In this document: piece after piece, positions 1 to 7,225 of the stretch
Position numbering within the stretch: position 1 is the first letter of the stretch
Layout: every line of letters begins with the position of its first letter
Source of the DNA: JADHMP01 sp964386915
GTDB taxonomy: Bacteria > Bacteroidota > Bacteroidia > Flavobacteriales > Flavobacteriaceae
Length of the DNA stretch: 64,000 nucleotides
Reading direction: 5' to 3'
NCBI GenBank assembly: GCA_964386915.1
Contig: CAYLUQ010000004.1
Span: 62,001-126,000, forward strand
The notes under the pieces: model-generated
The model's input: only the letters and a program-made list of their open reading frames with translations
Database searches by the model: none
What the model was told of the DNA's origin: nothing
Made by a program: the position numbers and the translations under genes

Positions 1-912
1 GGTGACGATTTTGGATGGCCCTATTGCTACTATGATCAAATGCAAGAAAAAAGAGTGCTCTCCCCCGAATATGGTGGGGATGGAAACACCGTTGGCCGCT
101 GCGAAGACTTTAAGCCCCCCATAATGGGTTTCCCCGGACATTGGGCTCCCAACGATTTGGTTTTTTATCAGGGAGATGCTTTTCCTGAATATTATAAAAA
201 CGGTGCCTTCATAGCCTTTCACGGTTCTACCAATAGAGCCCCCTACCCACAATCTGGCTATTTTGTTGGGTTTATTCCTTTCGAAAACGGCAAACCCAAA
301 GGCAGTTTTGATGTTTTTGCCGATGGCTTTGCCGAAGTAGACCCTATTGTTAATGTTCGTGATGCCGTCTACCGCCCTATGGGAATTGCCTTTGCTCCCG
401 ATGGCACTATGTATATTGGCGATACTGAAAAGGGGCGTATCTGGAGTGTGCGTTTCACCGGAGACAAACAAAGTTTTGGAAAAGAATCCTTAGCCAAAAT
501 GGAAGCTAGAAAAGAACTTTCTCATATCAGAACTCCCGATTTTGAAAAAGACAATTTGAGTGAAAAAAATATTTCAGAGGGCCAAAAACTATACAATACC
601 TATTGCATGGCTTGCCACCAATCCAACGGAAAAGGGGCATCTGGTCGTTTTCCGCCTTTGGATCAAACAGATTGGGTAGTGGGAGATCCAGAACGATTGG
701 TTCATCTCATTTTAAACGGAATGGAAGGTCCCATTAAAGTAAATGGAGAAGACTACAACGGCATTATGCCGCAACACGCCTTCTTAAAAGATGATGAAAT
801 TGCCAAAATAACCACTTATATTAGAACACATTTTGGCAATGAAGTACAAGCCATTAGCCCTCAAGACGTTCAAAAATACCGAGCTTCTAACTCAAAAAAA
901 ACAACTAAATAA
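1..912 (+). CDS. PQQ/sorbosone dehydrogenase-like protein with C-terminal cytochrome c (5' truncated)
   Basis: The reading frame is open from base 1, so the N-terminus lies outside the window; 303 residues are visible. The first ~145 residues resemble the end of a glucose/sorbosone dehydrogenase beta-propeller, with the typical propeller text FAPDGTMYIGDTEKGRIW. A class I cytochrome c domain follows, with heme motif CMACH at visible residues 202-206 and a likely axial Met near residue 256 (GIMPQ). Family knowledge: such proteins oxidise sugars or aldehydes in the periplasm and pass electrons to the respiratory chain through the fused heme domain. The next gene starts 8 bases downstream, so it probably heads or sits within the exported catabolic operon that runs to 6467. 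The substrate and the presence of PQQ ligands cannot be judged from this fragment. Confidence 0.8.
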   Translation, partial: GDDFGWPYCYYDQMQEKRVLSPEYGGDGNTVGRCEDFKPPIMGFPGHWAPNDLVFYQGDAFPEYYKNGAFIAFHGSTNRAPYPQSGYFVGFIPFENGKPKGSFDVFADGFAEVDPIVNVRDAVYRPMGIAFAPDGTMYIGDTEKGRIWSVRFTGDKQSFGKESLAKMEARKELSHIRTPDFEKDNLSEKNISEGQKLYNTYCMACHQSNGKGASGRFPPLDQTDWVVGDPERLVHLILNGMEGPIKVNGEDYNGIMPQHAFLKDDEIAKITTYIRTHFGNEVQAISPQDVQKYRASNSKKTTK

Positions 913-920
913 CAAAACCG

Positions 921-2165
921 ATGAAATCAATTTTTCAAACCCTAGTACTGCTTAGTTGCCTTTTATGCAGCCCAATTCTCGCTGCACAAGAATTTGATAT
1001 GGTCATTCTCAATGGACATGTTATTGATACCAAAAATGGCATTGACTCTAAAATGGACATAGCCATAAAAAATGGTCGAATTGCTGCTGTCTCAAAAAAA
1101 ATAGCGCCTACCCAAGGCAAAACAGTAGTCAATGCCGAAGGGCTAGTGGTGACTCCCGGACTGATTGACATGCACAGCCATAATTTTCATGGCACCGAAC
1201 CCGATAGTTATTTAAGCAACAGTTTTACAGCGCTCCCCCCTGATGGCTTCACCTTTAGAAATGGTGTTACCACCATAGTGGATGTTGGCGGTGCTGGCTG
1301 GCGCAATTTCAGACAATTCAAATCGCAAACCATTGACCGTTCTAAAACAAGAGTTTTGGCTTTTTTAAATATTATTGGAAGCGGTATGAAAGGGGGAGTT
1401 ATTGAACAAAACTTAGACGATATGAATCCCAAACTCACCGCCTTAGTAGCCAAGCAATTTCCAGATCATGTGGTGGGCATCAAACTGGCTCATTATAGTG
1501 GTTTTGATTGGACCCCTACCGATCGGGTGGTGGAAGCAGGTAGATTGGCAGCTGTTCCCGTAATGATAGATTTTGGAGGCAGCCAACCCGAATTGCCCCT
1601 AGAAACCCTCTTGTTGGAAAAACTCAGACCAGGAGATATTTTTACCCACACCTATGCACACGTAAATGGTAGAACACCCATTGTAGATGAAAATGGAAAA
1701 GTGCGCCCATTTGTTTTTGAAGCACAAAAAAAGGGGATTGTCTTTGACGTGGGACACGGCGGCGGAAGTTTTGTTTTTGAACAAGCTGTTCCAGCAATGA
1801 AACAAGGCCTGCACCCCAACTCCATAAGCACCGATTTACACACCGGCAGCATGAATGGCGGCATGAAAGATATTTTGAATGTAATGTCAAAATTCTTAAA
1901 TTTAGACATGCCCTTAAAAGACGTAATAGCAGCCACTACTTGGCGTCCCGCCAACTATATTGAGAAACCCAGCCTAGGGCATTTAAGTGTTGGTGCCGAA
2001 GCCGACATAACGGTTCTTCAAGTTCAAAAAGGCTCTTTTGGATTTATTGATACCCAGGGTAAAAAGATGATGGGAAATCAGAAATTGATTTGTGAGCTAA
2101 CCGTCAGAGCAGGTACCGTTGTCTATGATTTAAATGGTTTAGCAAGCCCCCTTTGGAATGAATAA
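921..2165 (+). CDS. Exported amidohydrolase/deacetylase (COG3964-like metallohydrolase)
   Basis: 414 residues with a Sec signal peptide ending near AAQ (residues 21-23). The amidohydrolase metal site is complete: H85-x-H87, bridging Lys188 (VVGIKLAH), H243 or H247 (HTYAH), H279 (DVGHGGG) and D305 (STDLHTG). The closest family I recognise is the dihydroorotase-like COG3964 group. From memory, cytosolic members of that group act as deacylases on acylated (R)-hydroxy acids and similar compounds, and lie next to SelA-like PLP enzymes. The same pairing is present here, three genes downstream. The unusual point is the signal peptide, which puts this copy in the periplasm. Its stop overlaps the start of the next gene by 8 bases, so the two are translationally coupled. 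The fold is certain; the substrate is not known. Confidence 0.82.
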   Translation: MKSIFQTLVLLSCLLCSPILAAQEFDMVILNGHVIDTKNGIDSKMDIAIKNGRIAAVSKKIAPTQGKTVVNAEGLVVTPGLIDMHSHNFHGTEPDSYLSNSFTALPPDGFTFRNGVTTIVDVGGAGWRNFRQFKSQTIDRSKTRVLAFLNIIGSGMKGGVIEQNLDDMNPKLTALVAKQFPDHVVGIKLAHYSGFDWTPTDRVVEAGRLAAVPVMIDFGGSQPELPLETLLLEKLRPGDIFTHTYAHVNGRTPIVDENGKVRPFVFEAQKKGIVFDVGHGGGSFVFEQAVPAMKQGLHPNSISTDLHTGSMNGGMKDILNVMSKFLNLDMPLKDVIAATTWRPANYIEKPSLGHLSVGAEADITVLQVQKGSFGFIDTQGKKMMGNQKLICELTVRAGTVVYDLNGLASPLWNE

Positions 2166-3243
2166 AATAGCTACCCCCTATAAAATAGCCTTCTTACTCT
2201 GCCTAATCTGCGGTCTAGCAAGCCTCTATCTTTTGGTCAACCATCAAGGGTCTGAAGCAGGTCTTTGGGTAGTTGGATTTTTCCTTTTTTTAGCCTTAGG
2301 ATTTAGAGGAAGTCAAAGTCTGCGTGGATTATCCTTCACCATTTTGGTTTTTGCTGCCGTGAGCGTATCCATGTATTTTCCTGCACCCTTCATCCAAATT
2401 GGTTCTTTTCAAATGAAAAGCTTAATTGTTCCTTTGTTACAAATCATCATGTTTGGAATGGGAACCGCTATGAGCATCAAAGATTTTTATGGCGTAATTA
2501 AAATGCCAAAAGGGGTTTTGGTAGGATTAATTTGTCAGTTTACCATTATGCCCGTGGTGGGCTTTGCCTTGGCTACCCTGTTTCAGTTCCCTCCAGAAAT
2601 TGCCGCCGGAGTGGTGCTCATTGGCTCTTCTCCAAGTGGATTGGCATCTAATGTCATGGCCTATTTAGCCAAAGCAAATGTTGCTCTATCGGTAACGCTA
2701 ACCGCAGTAGCCACTGTACTTGCTCCTTTTATGACCCCCTTGCTGATGGAATTTTTTGCCGGTGCTTTTGTGCCAATTGATTTTTGGGGCATGATGCTAA
2801 GCATTGTTAAAATTGTGATTCTCCCCATTTGTTTAGGCTTGATTTTCAACCACTTTTTTCACGGCAAAACCCCTTGGCTTGACAAGGCCATGCCCATTGT
2901 TTCTATGGCGGCTATTGCACTCATCATAACGGTGATTACCGCCGCAGGAAGAGACAATCTATTAACTATTGGTGCCCTACTCATTGTGGCAGCCATTGCA
3001 CATAATTTATTAGGCTACTTTTTTGGTTATTGGGGTTGCAAACTACTCCGAATGAAAGAACAAGATTGCCGCACCATTGCCCTAGAAGTAGGCATGCAAA
3101 ACGGCGGATTAGCCTCCGGTATTGCCCTTGAAATGGGAAAAGTAGCCACCGTTGGTTTAGCCCCTGCTGTCTTTGGCCCGTGGATGAATATTTCCGGATC
3201 TTCTCTCGCATCTTGGTGGCGCGATAAAAAAATTAAATCTTAA
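2158..3243 (+). CDS. Bile acid:sodium symporter (BASS) family transporter
   Basis: 361 residues, hydrophobic throughout, with about ten predicted membrane segments. Two family signatures are visible: GSSPSGLASNVMAYLAKANVAL near residue 160 (written in part) and EVGMQNGGLASGIALE near residue 310. BASS proteins are inner-membrane sodium-coupled importers of organic anions such as bile acids, pyruvate and pantoate. Set among exported catabolic enzymes, the simplest inference is that it imports the organic-acid product of the periplasmic pathway, for example a 2-keto acid or pyruvate. The start overlaps the previous stop by 8 bases and the next gene begins 6 bases after its stop, so it belongs to the same operon. 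An extra hydrophobic segment pair precedes the core domain. Confidence 0.85.
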   Translation: MNKIATPYKIAFLLCLICGLASLYLLVNHQGSEAGLWVVGFFLFLALGFRGSQSLRGLSFTILVFAAVSVSMYFPAPFIQIGSFQMKSLIVPLLQIIMFGMGTAMSIKDFYGVIKMPKGVLVGLICQFTIMPVVGFALATLFQFPPEIAAGVVLIGSSPSGLASNVMAYLAKANVALSVTLTAVATVLAPFMTPLLMEFFAGAFVPIDFWGMMLSIVKIVILPICLGLIFNHFFHGKTPWLDKAMPIVSMAAIALIITVITAAGRDNLLTIGALLIVAAIAHNLLGYFFGYWGCKLLRMKEQDCRTIALEVGMQNGGLASGIALEMGKVATVGLAPAVFGPWMNISGSSLASWWRDKKIKS

Positions 3244-3249
3244 TACCCT

Positions 3250-4176
3250 ATGAAAACATATACATTTAAACGGTTTCTACTCGTGCTCATTTTGGGAATC
3301 AACCCCCTTTTGGCTCAAGAGCTTACGGTTGATCAAATGAAATATTTAACCCCCCACTGGCAAGGCGAACGCTTTGAAGACGGGAGACCCAAAGTAGCCG
3401 ATGCCATTTTAGCACGCATGAAAAAAGTGTCTATTGAAGAAGCTTGGGGTGTGCTCCGAAACGAAGGCTATCACAATCAATTTGAAGGAGGCTGGCAACC
3501 CTTGCATGATGATGTTCCTTTGGTGGGAAGAGCCCTCACAGTACAATATATGCCCAACCGTCCTGATCTAGCTACACAAATCGAAAAAAAAGGGCGGGCA
3601 GAAGGAGCCGTTGGCAATACCAACTCCTGGCCTATTGATCGCTTAGTGGAAGGCGATATTTATGTGGCCGATGGATTTGGCAAAATTGTAGATGGAACAC
3701 TCATTGGAGATAATTTAGGAAATGCCATTTATGCCAACTCTAAAAATGGTGTGGTGTTCAATGCCTCCAGCAGAGATATGGAAGGGCTTTCGCAAATAGA
3801 AGGATTTAATGCTTTTGTTCGTGGATGGCATCCCTCCTTTTTAACTGAGGTTATGCTGATGAGCATTAATTATCCCATTCGCATGGGTGCCGCAACCGTT
3901 ATGCCCGGCGACATAGTTTTGGCTAAAAGAGAAGGCGTTGTTTTTATTCCCGCCCATTTGGCCGAAAAAGTTGTGGTTACTTCTGAAGTTGTGCGACTAC
4001 GCGATTTGTTTGGCATTACACGACTAAAAGAAGGCAAATATACCCCCGGTCAAATTGACAACAAATGGACAGAAGTTATTGAAAAAGATTTTGCCCAATG
4101 GCTGCAAGACCACATAGACGAACTGCCTGTTCCAAAAGAACAAATTCAAGAATTACTTAAAAAAAGAACTTGGTAA
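3250..4176 (+). CDS. Exported RraA-family (HMG/CHA-type) aldolase-like protein
   Basis: 308 residues. A Sec signal peptide (residues 1-23, ending LLAQ) precedes about 60 family-unlike residues, then an RraA domain. The pyruvate and metal-binding signature is present: GDNLG at 153-157, then Arg175-Asp176 after the usual ~20-residue spacing. Known active members are 4-hydroxy-4-methyl-2-oxoglutarate/4-carboxy-4-hydroxy-2-oxoadipate aldolases and oxaloacetate decarboxylases; others only inhibit RNase E. RNase E control is impossible for a periplasmic protein, so an aldolase or decarboxylase role is much more likely. In the operon it would cleave the 2-keto acid made by the PLP enzyme and RidA proteins. 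The length exceeds a typical 160-240 residue RraA because of the leader and a C-terminal extension. The exact substrate is unknown. Confidence 0.78.
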   Translation: MKTYTFKRFLLVLILGINPLLAQELTVDQMKYLTPHWQGERFEDGRPKVADAILARMKKVSIEEAWGVLRNEGYHNQFEGGWQPLHDDVPLVGRALTVQYMPNRPDLATQIEKKGRAEGAVGNTNSWPIDRLVEGDIYVADGFGKIVDGTLIGDNLGNAIYANSKNGVVFNASSRDMEGLSQIEGFNAFVRGWHPSFLTEVMLMSINYPIRMGAATVMPGDIVLAKREGVVFIPAHLAEKVVVTSEVVRLRDLFGITRLKEGKYTPGQIDNKWTEVIEKDFAQWLQDHIDELPVPKEQIQELLKKRTW

Positions 4177-4205
4177 ACCTTTATAAATAATTTAAACACA
4201 ACACA

Positions 4206-4664
4206 ATGGAAGCAAACACAACTCGAAGAGCCTCTCTAAAAAAATTGGGACTAGCCTTCACTGCATTATTTGGAATTAGTAGCGCAAAAGCCGCTACCGA
4301 TTCACCCAAAAAAGTTAGCAACATCACAACCGAGCAAGACATTCCTTTATTTTCAGGAGCTGTTCGGCACGGCAACACCCTCTATATTGCCGGAAAAGGA
4401 GCTCATTTTGAGGGCGATATTAAAGCCCATACAGATCACGTGCTTAAAGAACTTCAAAAGGAATTAGAACGCAATGGCTCCTCTATGGAACAAGTGCTTA
4501 AAGTGAATGTTTATCTGGCTGATTTGGCAGACTACAAAGGCATGAACGAAGTGTTTAGAGGTCGCTTTGGCAAAAACCCTCCTGTGAGAACCACTGTTGC
4601 AACCTATGGCGGGGTGCCCGGAAATTCTTTAGTAGAAATGGACTGTATTGCAGCGGTAGAATAA
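4206..4664 (+). CDS. RidA family protein with Tat-type signal
   Basis: 152 residues. The N-terminus has a twin-arginine type signal: TRRASLK, then a hydrophobic stretch ending at SSAKAA near residue 30. The rest is a YjgF/YER057c/UK114 (RidA) domain. Residues matching the imine-hydrolysis site of E. coli RidA are present: Arg128 (PPVRTT, equivalent to R105) and Glu144 (LVEMD, equivalent to E120). RidA hydrolyses reactive enamine/imine intermediates released by PLP-dependent dehydratases to 2-keto acids and ammonia. A PLP enzyme with the same kind of signal is encoded 17 bases downstream, which supports that role here. Export of RidA is uncommon because the characterised proteins are cytosolic. 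The Tat motif lacks the favoured Phe at the fifth position, so cleavage and route are inferred. Confidence 0.82.
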   Translation: MEANTTRRASLKKLGLAFTALFGISSAKAATDSPKKVSNITTEQDIPLFSGAVRHGNTLYIAGKGAHFEGDIKAHTDHVLKELQKELERNGSSMEQVLKVNVYLADLADYKGMNEVFRGRFGKNPPVRTTVATYGGVPGNSLVEMDCIAAVE

Positions 4665-4681
4665 TCTAAAAAAGCAACAAG

Positions 4682-5896
4682 ATGAACACAAGAAGAAACG
4701 TATTAAAAACACTGGCTGGGCTTCCATTTATAGGAACTTTTCTGGGCGCACAGGCCGCAGAAAAACCACTAATGGAAACTGCTAGCACGCTAGCTGGAAG
4801 AGATTTTTTTAAAGAATTAGGCCTACGGACCTTTATTAATGCTGCCGGAACCTATACTTCTATGACGGGCTCCCTGATGCCCAAAGAAGTTACCGATGCC
4901 ATTAATTATGGTGCCACCCAATATGTGAACTTAGACGACCTCCAAGACAAGGTGGGCGAACGTATTGCAGAATTGGTAGACTGTGAATATGCTACTGTCA
5001 CGTCTGGGTGCTTTGGTGCCATGTCTATTGCCATGGCCGGAATACTTTGTGGAAAAGATCCCAAAAAAGTGAAACAGTTGCCTCGCACTGAAGGATGGGC
5101 CAATGAGGTGATTATTCAAGAAGGACATCAAATTGGCTACGCCCAAGCCTTAACCAATGTTGGCGCCAAAGTGGTCTTGGTTAAAACGGCCAAAGAACTC
5201 GAAAAAGCCATTTCCAAAAAGACGGTTCTTTTGTGGTTTCTCAATGCTAATGCCGATAATGGTGAGATTAAATGGGAGGAATTTGTTGCCCTAGGCAAAA
5301 AACACAACATTCCTACTTTTATTGATTGTGCTGCAGATGTTCCTCCTGTATCCAACCTCTTTCGCTTCACCAAAATGGGCTTTGATCTAGTGGCTTTTTC
5401 AGGAGGCAAAGGCCTTAGAGGCCCCCAAAGTGCTGGTTTATTATTAGGCAAAAGAAAATATATAGAAGCGGCAAGAATGCACACCCCTCCTAGAGGCGAA
5501 ACCATTGGAAGAGGCATGAAAGTTAACAAAGAAGAGGTATTGGGTATGCTTGTAGCATTAGAGCTTTATCTGCAAAAAGACCATGAAAAAGAATGGCAAC
5601 TTTGGGAAGAACAAATTGAATTGATAAGCAACAGTGCAAAAGCTGTTGAGGGAGTGACTACCGAAATTCACGTACCTCCACATGCCAATCATGTGCCAAG
5701 CTTACGAATCCGTTGGGATGAAAACAAAGTGAAAACCACCGCCGATGCCGTTCGTAAGGAATTACGAGAAGGACATCCTTCGATTCAGACAGTGGGAGAT
5801 GCCAAAACCATTGGCATTACCACTTGGATGATGGAGCCCGGACAGGAACGCATAGTAGCCAAAAGAATTCACGACCTATTAAAAAACGCCACCTAA
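4682..5896 (+). CDS. SelA-like, PLP-dependent lyase/aminotransferase-fold enzyme with Tat-type signal
   Basis: 404 residues. The N-terminus carries TRRNVLK followed by a short hydrophobic stretch and AQAAEK, a convincing twin-arginine signal. The body is a fold-type I PLP enzyme close to the SelA/DgaE group, annotated elsewhere as class-V aminotransferase or selenocysteine synthase-like. The Schiff-base lysine is Lys243 in FSGGKGLRGPQ, and Asp215 (FIDCAAD) fits the pyridine-nitrogen ligand. It is not a selenocysteine synthase: it is exported, short, and no selD/selB is nearby. DgaE-type relatives eliminate water and ammonia from amino-sugar acids such as D-glucosaminate 6-phosphate. Tat export of a folded, PLP-loaded enzyme is plausible. 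RidA genes flank it on both sides (17 and 13 base gaps). The reaction is inferred from family and neighbours. Confidence 0.82.
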   Translation: MNTRRNVLKTLAGLPFIGTFLGAQAAEKPLMETASTLAGRDFFKELGLRTFINAAGTYTSMTGSLMPKEVTDAINYGATQYVNLDDLQDKVGERIAELVDCEYATVTSGCFGAMSIAMAGILCGKDPKKVKQLPRTEGWANEVIIQEGHQIGYAQALTNVGAKVVLVKTAKELEKAISKKTVLLWFLNANADNGEIKWEEFVALGKKHNIPTFIDCAADVPPVSNLFRFTKMGFDLVAFSGGKGLRGPQSAGLLLGKRKYIEAARMHTPPRGETIGRGMKVNKEEVLGMLVALELYLQKDHEKEWQLWEEQIELISNSAKAVEGVTTEIHVPPHANHVPSLRIRWDENKVKTTADAVRKELREGHPSIQTVGDAKTIGITTWMMEPGQERIVAKRIHDLLKNAT

Positions 5897-5909
5897 AAGT
5901 ATATAACAA

Positions 5910-6467
5910 ATGAAAATTAGTTCCTCTTTGAATCTGTTTGTTTGGAGTTTATTTTTTATTACAAGCTGTGCCCAAGAAAAGGAAGCACAGCCAATCTCAT
6001 CTCCAGAAGAAGCTTTAAATAAGTTAGGCATTAGCCTGCCCGAAGCCTCTTCTCCAGTGGCAAATTATGTAAATGGGGTGCAAACCGGCAACCTAATTTT
6101 TCTGTCTGGCAAAGGACCCCTTAAACCCGATGGCACTAACATTACCGGAAAAGTGGGGGCCTCCCTCTCTATTGAAGAAGGCTATGAAGCCGCTCGGTTG
6201 ACTGGCATCAATCAACTGGCGGTGTTAAAAGCCATGCTAGGCGATTTAAACCGTGTGAAACGGGTTGTAAAAGTATTGGGTATGGTCAATGCTAGTCCAG
6301 ATTTTACTGATCATCCCAAAGTCATCAACGGGTATTCCGATTTGATGGTAGCTGTTTTTGGTGATAAAGGTCAGCATGCACGGGCTGCCGTAGGCATGGG
6401 TTCCTTACCGGGAAATATTGCCGTAGAAATTGAAATGATTGTAGAGGTGGAGGAAACCACCCCTTAA
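5910..6467 (+). CDS. Second RidA family protein, predicted lipoprotein
   Basis: 185 residues. It starts with a lipoprotein signal whose lipobox ITSC places the acylated Cys at residue 20. The body is a longer, divergent RidA domain: Arg158 (HARAAVGMG) and Glu173 (AVEIEM) match the imine-hydrolysis residues, and SGKGP near residue 66 corresponds to the usual SGQ region. It shares the fold and active-site logic with the RidA gene at 4206 but is clearly not a recent duplicate. One is sent by a Tat-type signal and the other is lipid-anchored, so the pair may act at different places or on different imines. It is the last forward gene of the operon and ends 17 bases from the convergent PhyH gene. 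Function is inferred from family and context. Confidence 0.78.
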   Translation: MKISSSLNLFVWSLFFITSCAQEKEAQPISSPEEALNKLGISLPEASSPVANYVNGVQTGNLIFLSGKGPLKPDGTNITGKVGASLSIEEGYEAARLTGINQLAVLKAMLGDLNRVKRVVKVLGMVNASPDFTDHPKVINGYSDLMVAVFGDKGQHARAAVGMGSLPGNIAVEIEMIVEVEETTP

Positions 6468-6484
6468 ACCCTAAACAACAGGCT

Positions 6485-7225
6485 TTATTTTTGACGCACC
6501 TTGCGTTCTCCAGTATGGTCTATTCCTTGAGCACGTTCAAGAGCCACCATAGCTTGGGGTCTAAAGTTTAAAATTAAGGCTCGACGGTTGCGGGCTGTGA
6601 TATTCCCTTTGCTAAAATGGAGCGTAAATCCATCGTGAAATGTGCAATCGCCCGGATCCAAGGGCACACATATGGCCTCTTCTAGAGAAGCCTCGCAAGA
6701 GAGCGCTCCTCCTGTGAGGGCCGCTTGGTGTGGACGGATGTTTTCGTCTTGACGCGGAATAAACCACATACATCCATTTTCTTCTTGTGCCTCCTCTAGG
6801 GCTATCCAGCAACTCACGGCGCGTTTATCAGGCAATTCAATCCAATAGGCAGCATCTTGATGCCAGGGGGTGGGTGTATTAGTATGTGGCATCTTATTGA
6901 TGAGCATATCAAAATCTAATATCAGGTCGTCTCCTAGTAAGGCTCGTGCTTGACGAGTAGCATTTTGGTAGGTTAAGGAATCTAAAAGTTCTGGCAATAG
7001 GGAGCTAGGGCACATGATTTGGGTGATTTTTTCCTCTCCTACCTTGCCATTTCCTCCTAAGTCGCTTCTCAAATGAGCTGTTCGATTAGAATCAGCGAGC
7101 AAAGCATCATAGTGCTTTTTTATCTCGGCCACTTCATCCAGTGGAATAAGTTGTTCATATTTGATGAATCCTTGTGTTAAAAATGTATTTTTCATAGGTT
7201 GTTCTATTAGGCTAAGGTCTTGCAT
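6485..7225 (-). CDS. Phytanoyl-CoA dioxygenase (PhyH) family oxygenase
   Basis: 246 residues. A 2-oxoglutarate/Fe(II) dioxygenase of the PhyH type, with iron ligands His122-x-Asp124 (WHQDAAYW) and His203 (DGFTLHFS), and a 2-oxoglutarate-binding Arg at 214 or 215 (ARNRRALIL). No signal peptide is present, so it is cytosolic. PhyH proteins hydroxylate diverse small molecules and lipids, so the substrate cannot be inferred from sequence. Its ATG overlaps the sulfatase stop in a TAATG arrangement (1 base), which points to coupled translation after the sulfatase. A second Met at residue 11 could also start the protein, but the coupling favours the first. Confidence 0.85.
   Translation of the reverse strand: MQDLSLIEQPMKNTFLTQGFIKYEQLIPLDEVAEIKKHYDALLADSNRTAHLRSDLGGNGKVGEEKITQIMCPSSLLPELLDSLTYQNATRQARALLGDDLILDFDMLINKMPHTNTPTPWHQDAAYWIELPDKRAVSCWIALEEAQEENGCMWFIPRQDENIRPHQAALTGGALSCEASLEEAICVPLDPGDCTFHDGFTLHFSKGNITARNRRALILNFRPQAMVALERAQGIDHTGERKVRQK

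Noticed and set aside
4682..5896. Selenocysteine synthase (selA)
   Set aside because: It has an export signal, no selB/selD or tRNA-Sec nearby, and it is embedded in a catabolic operon; only the fold is shared.
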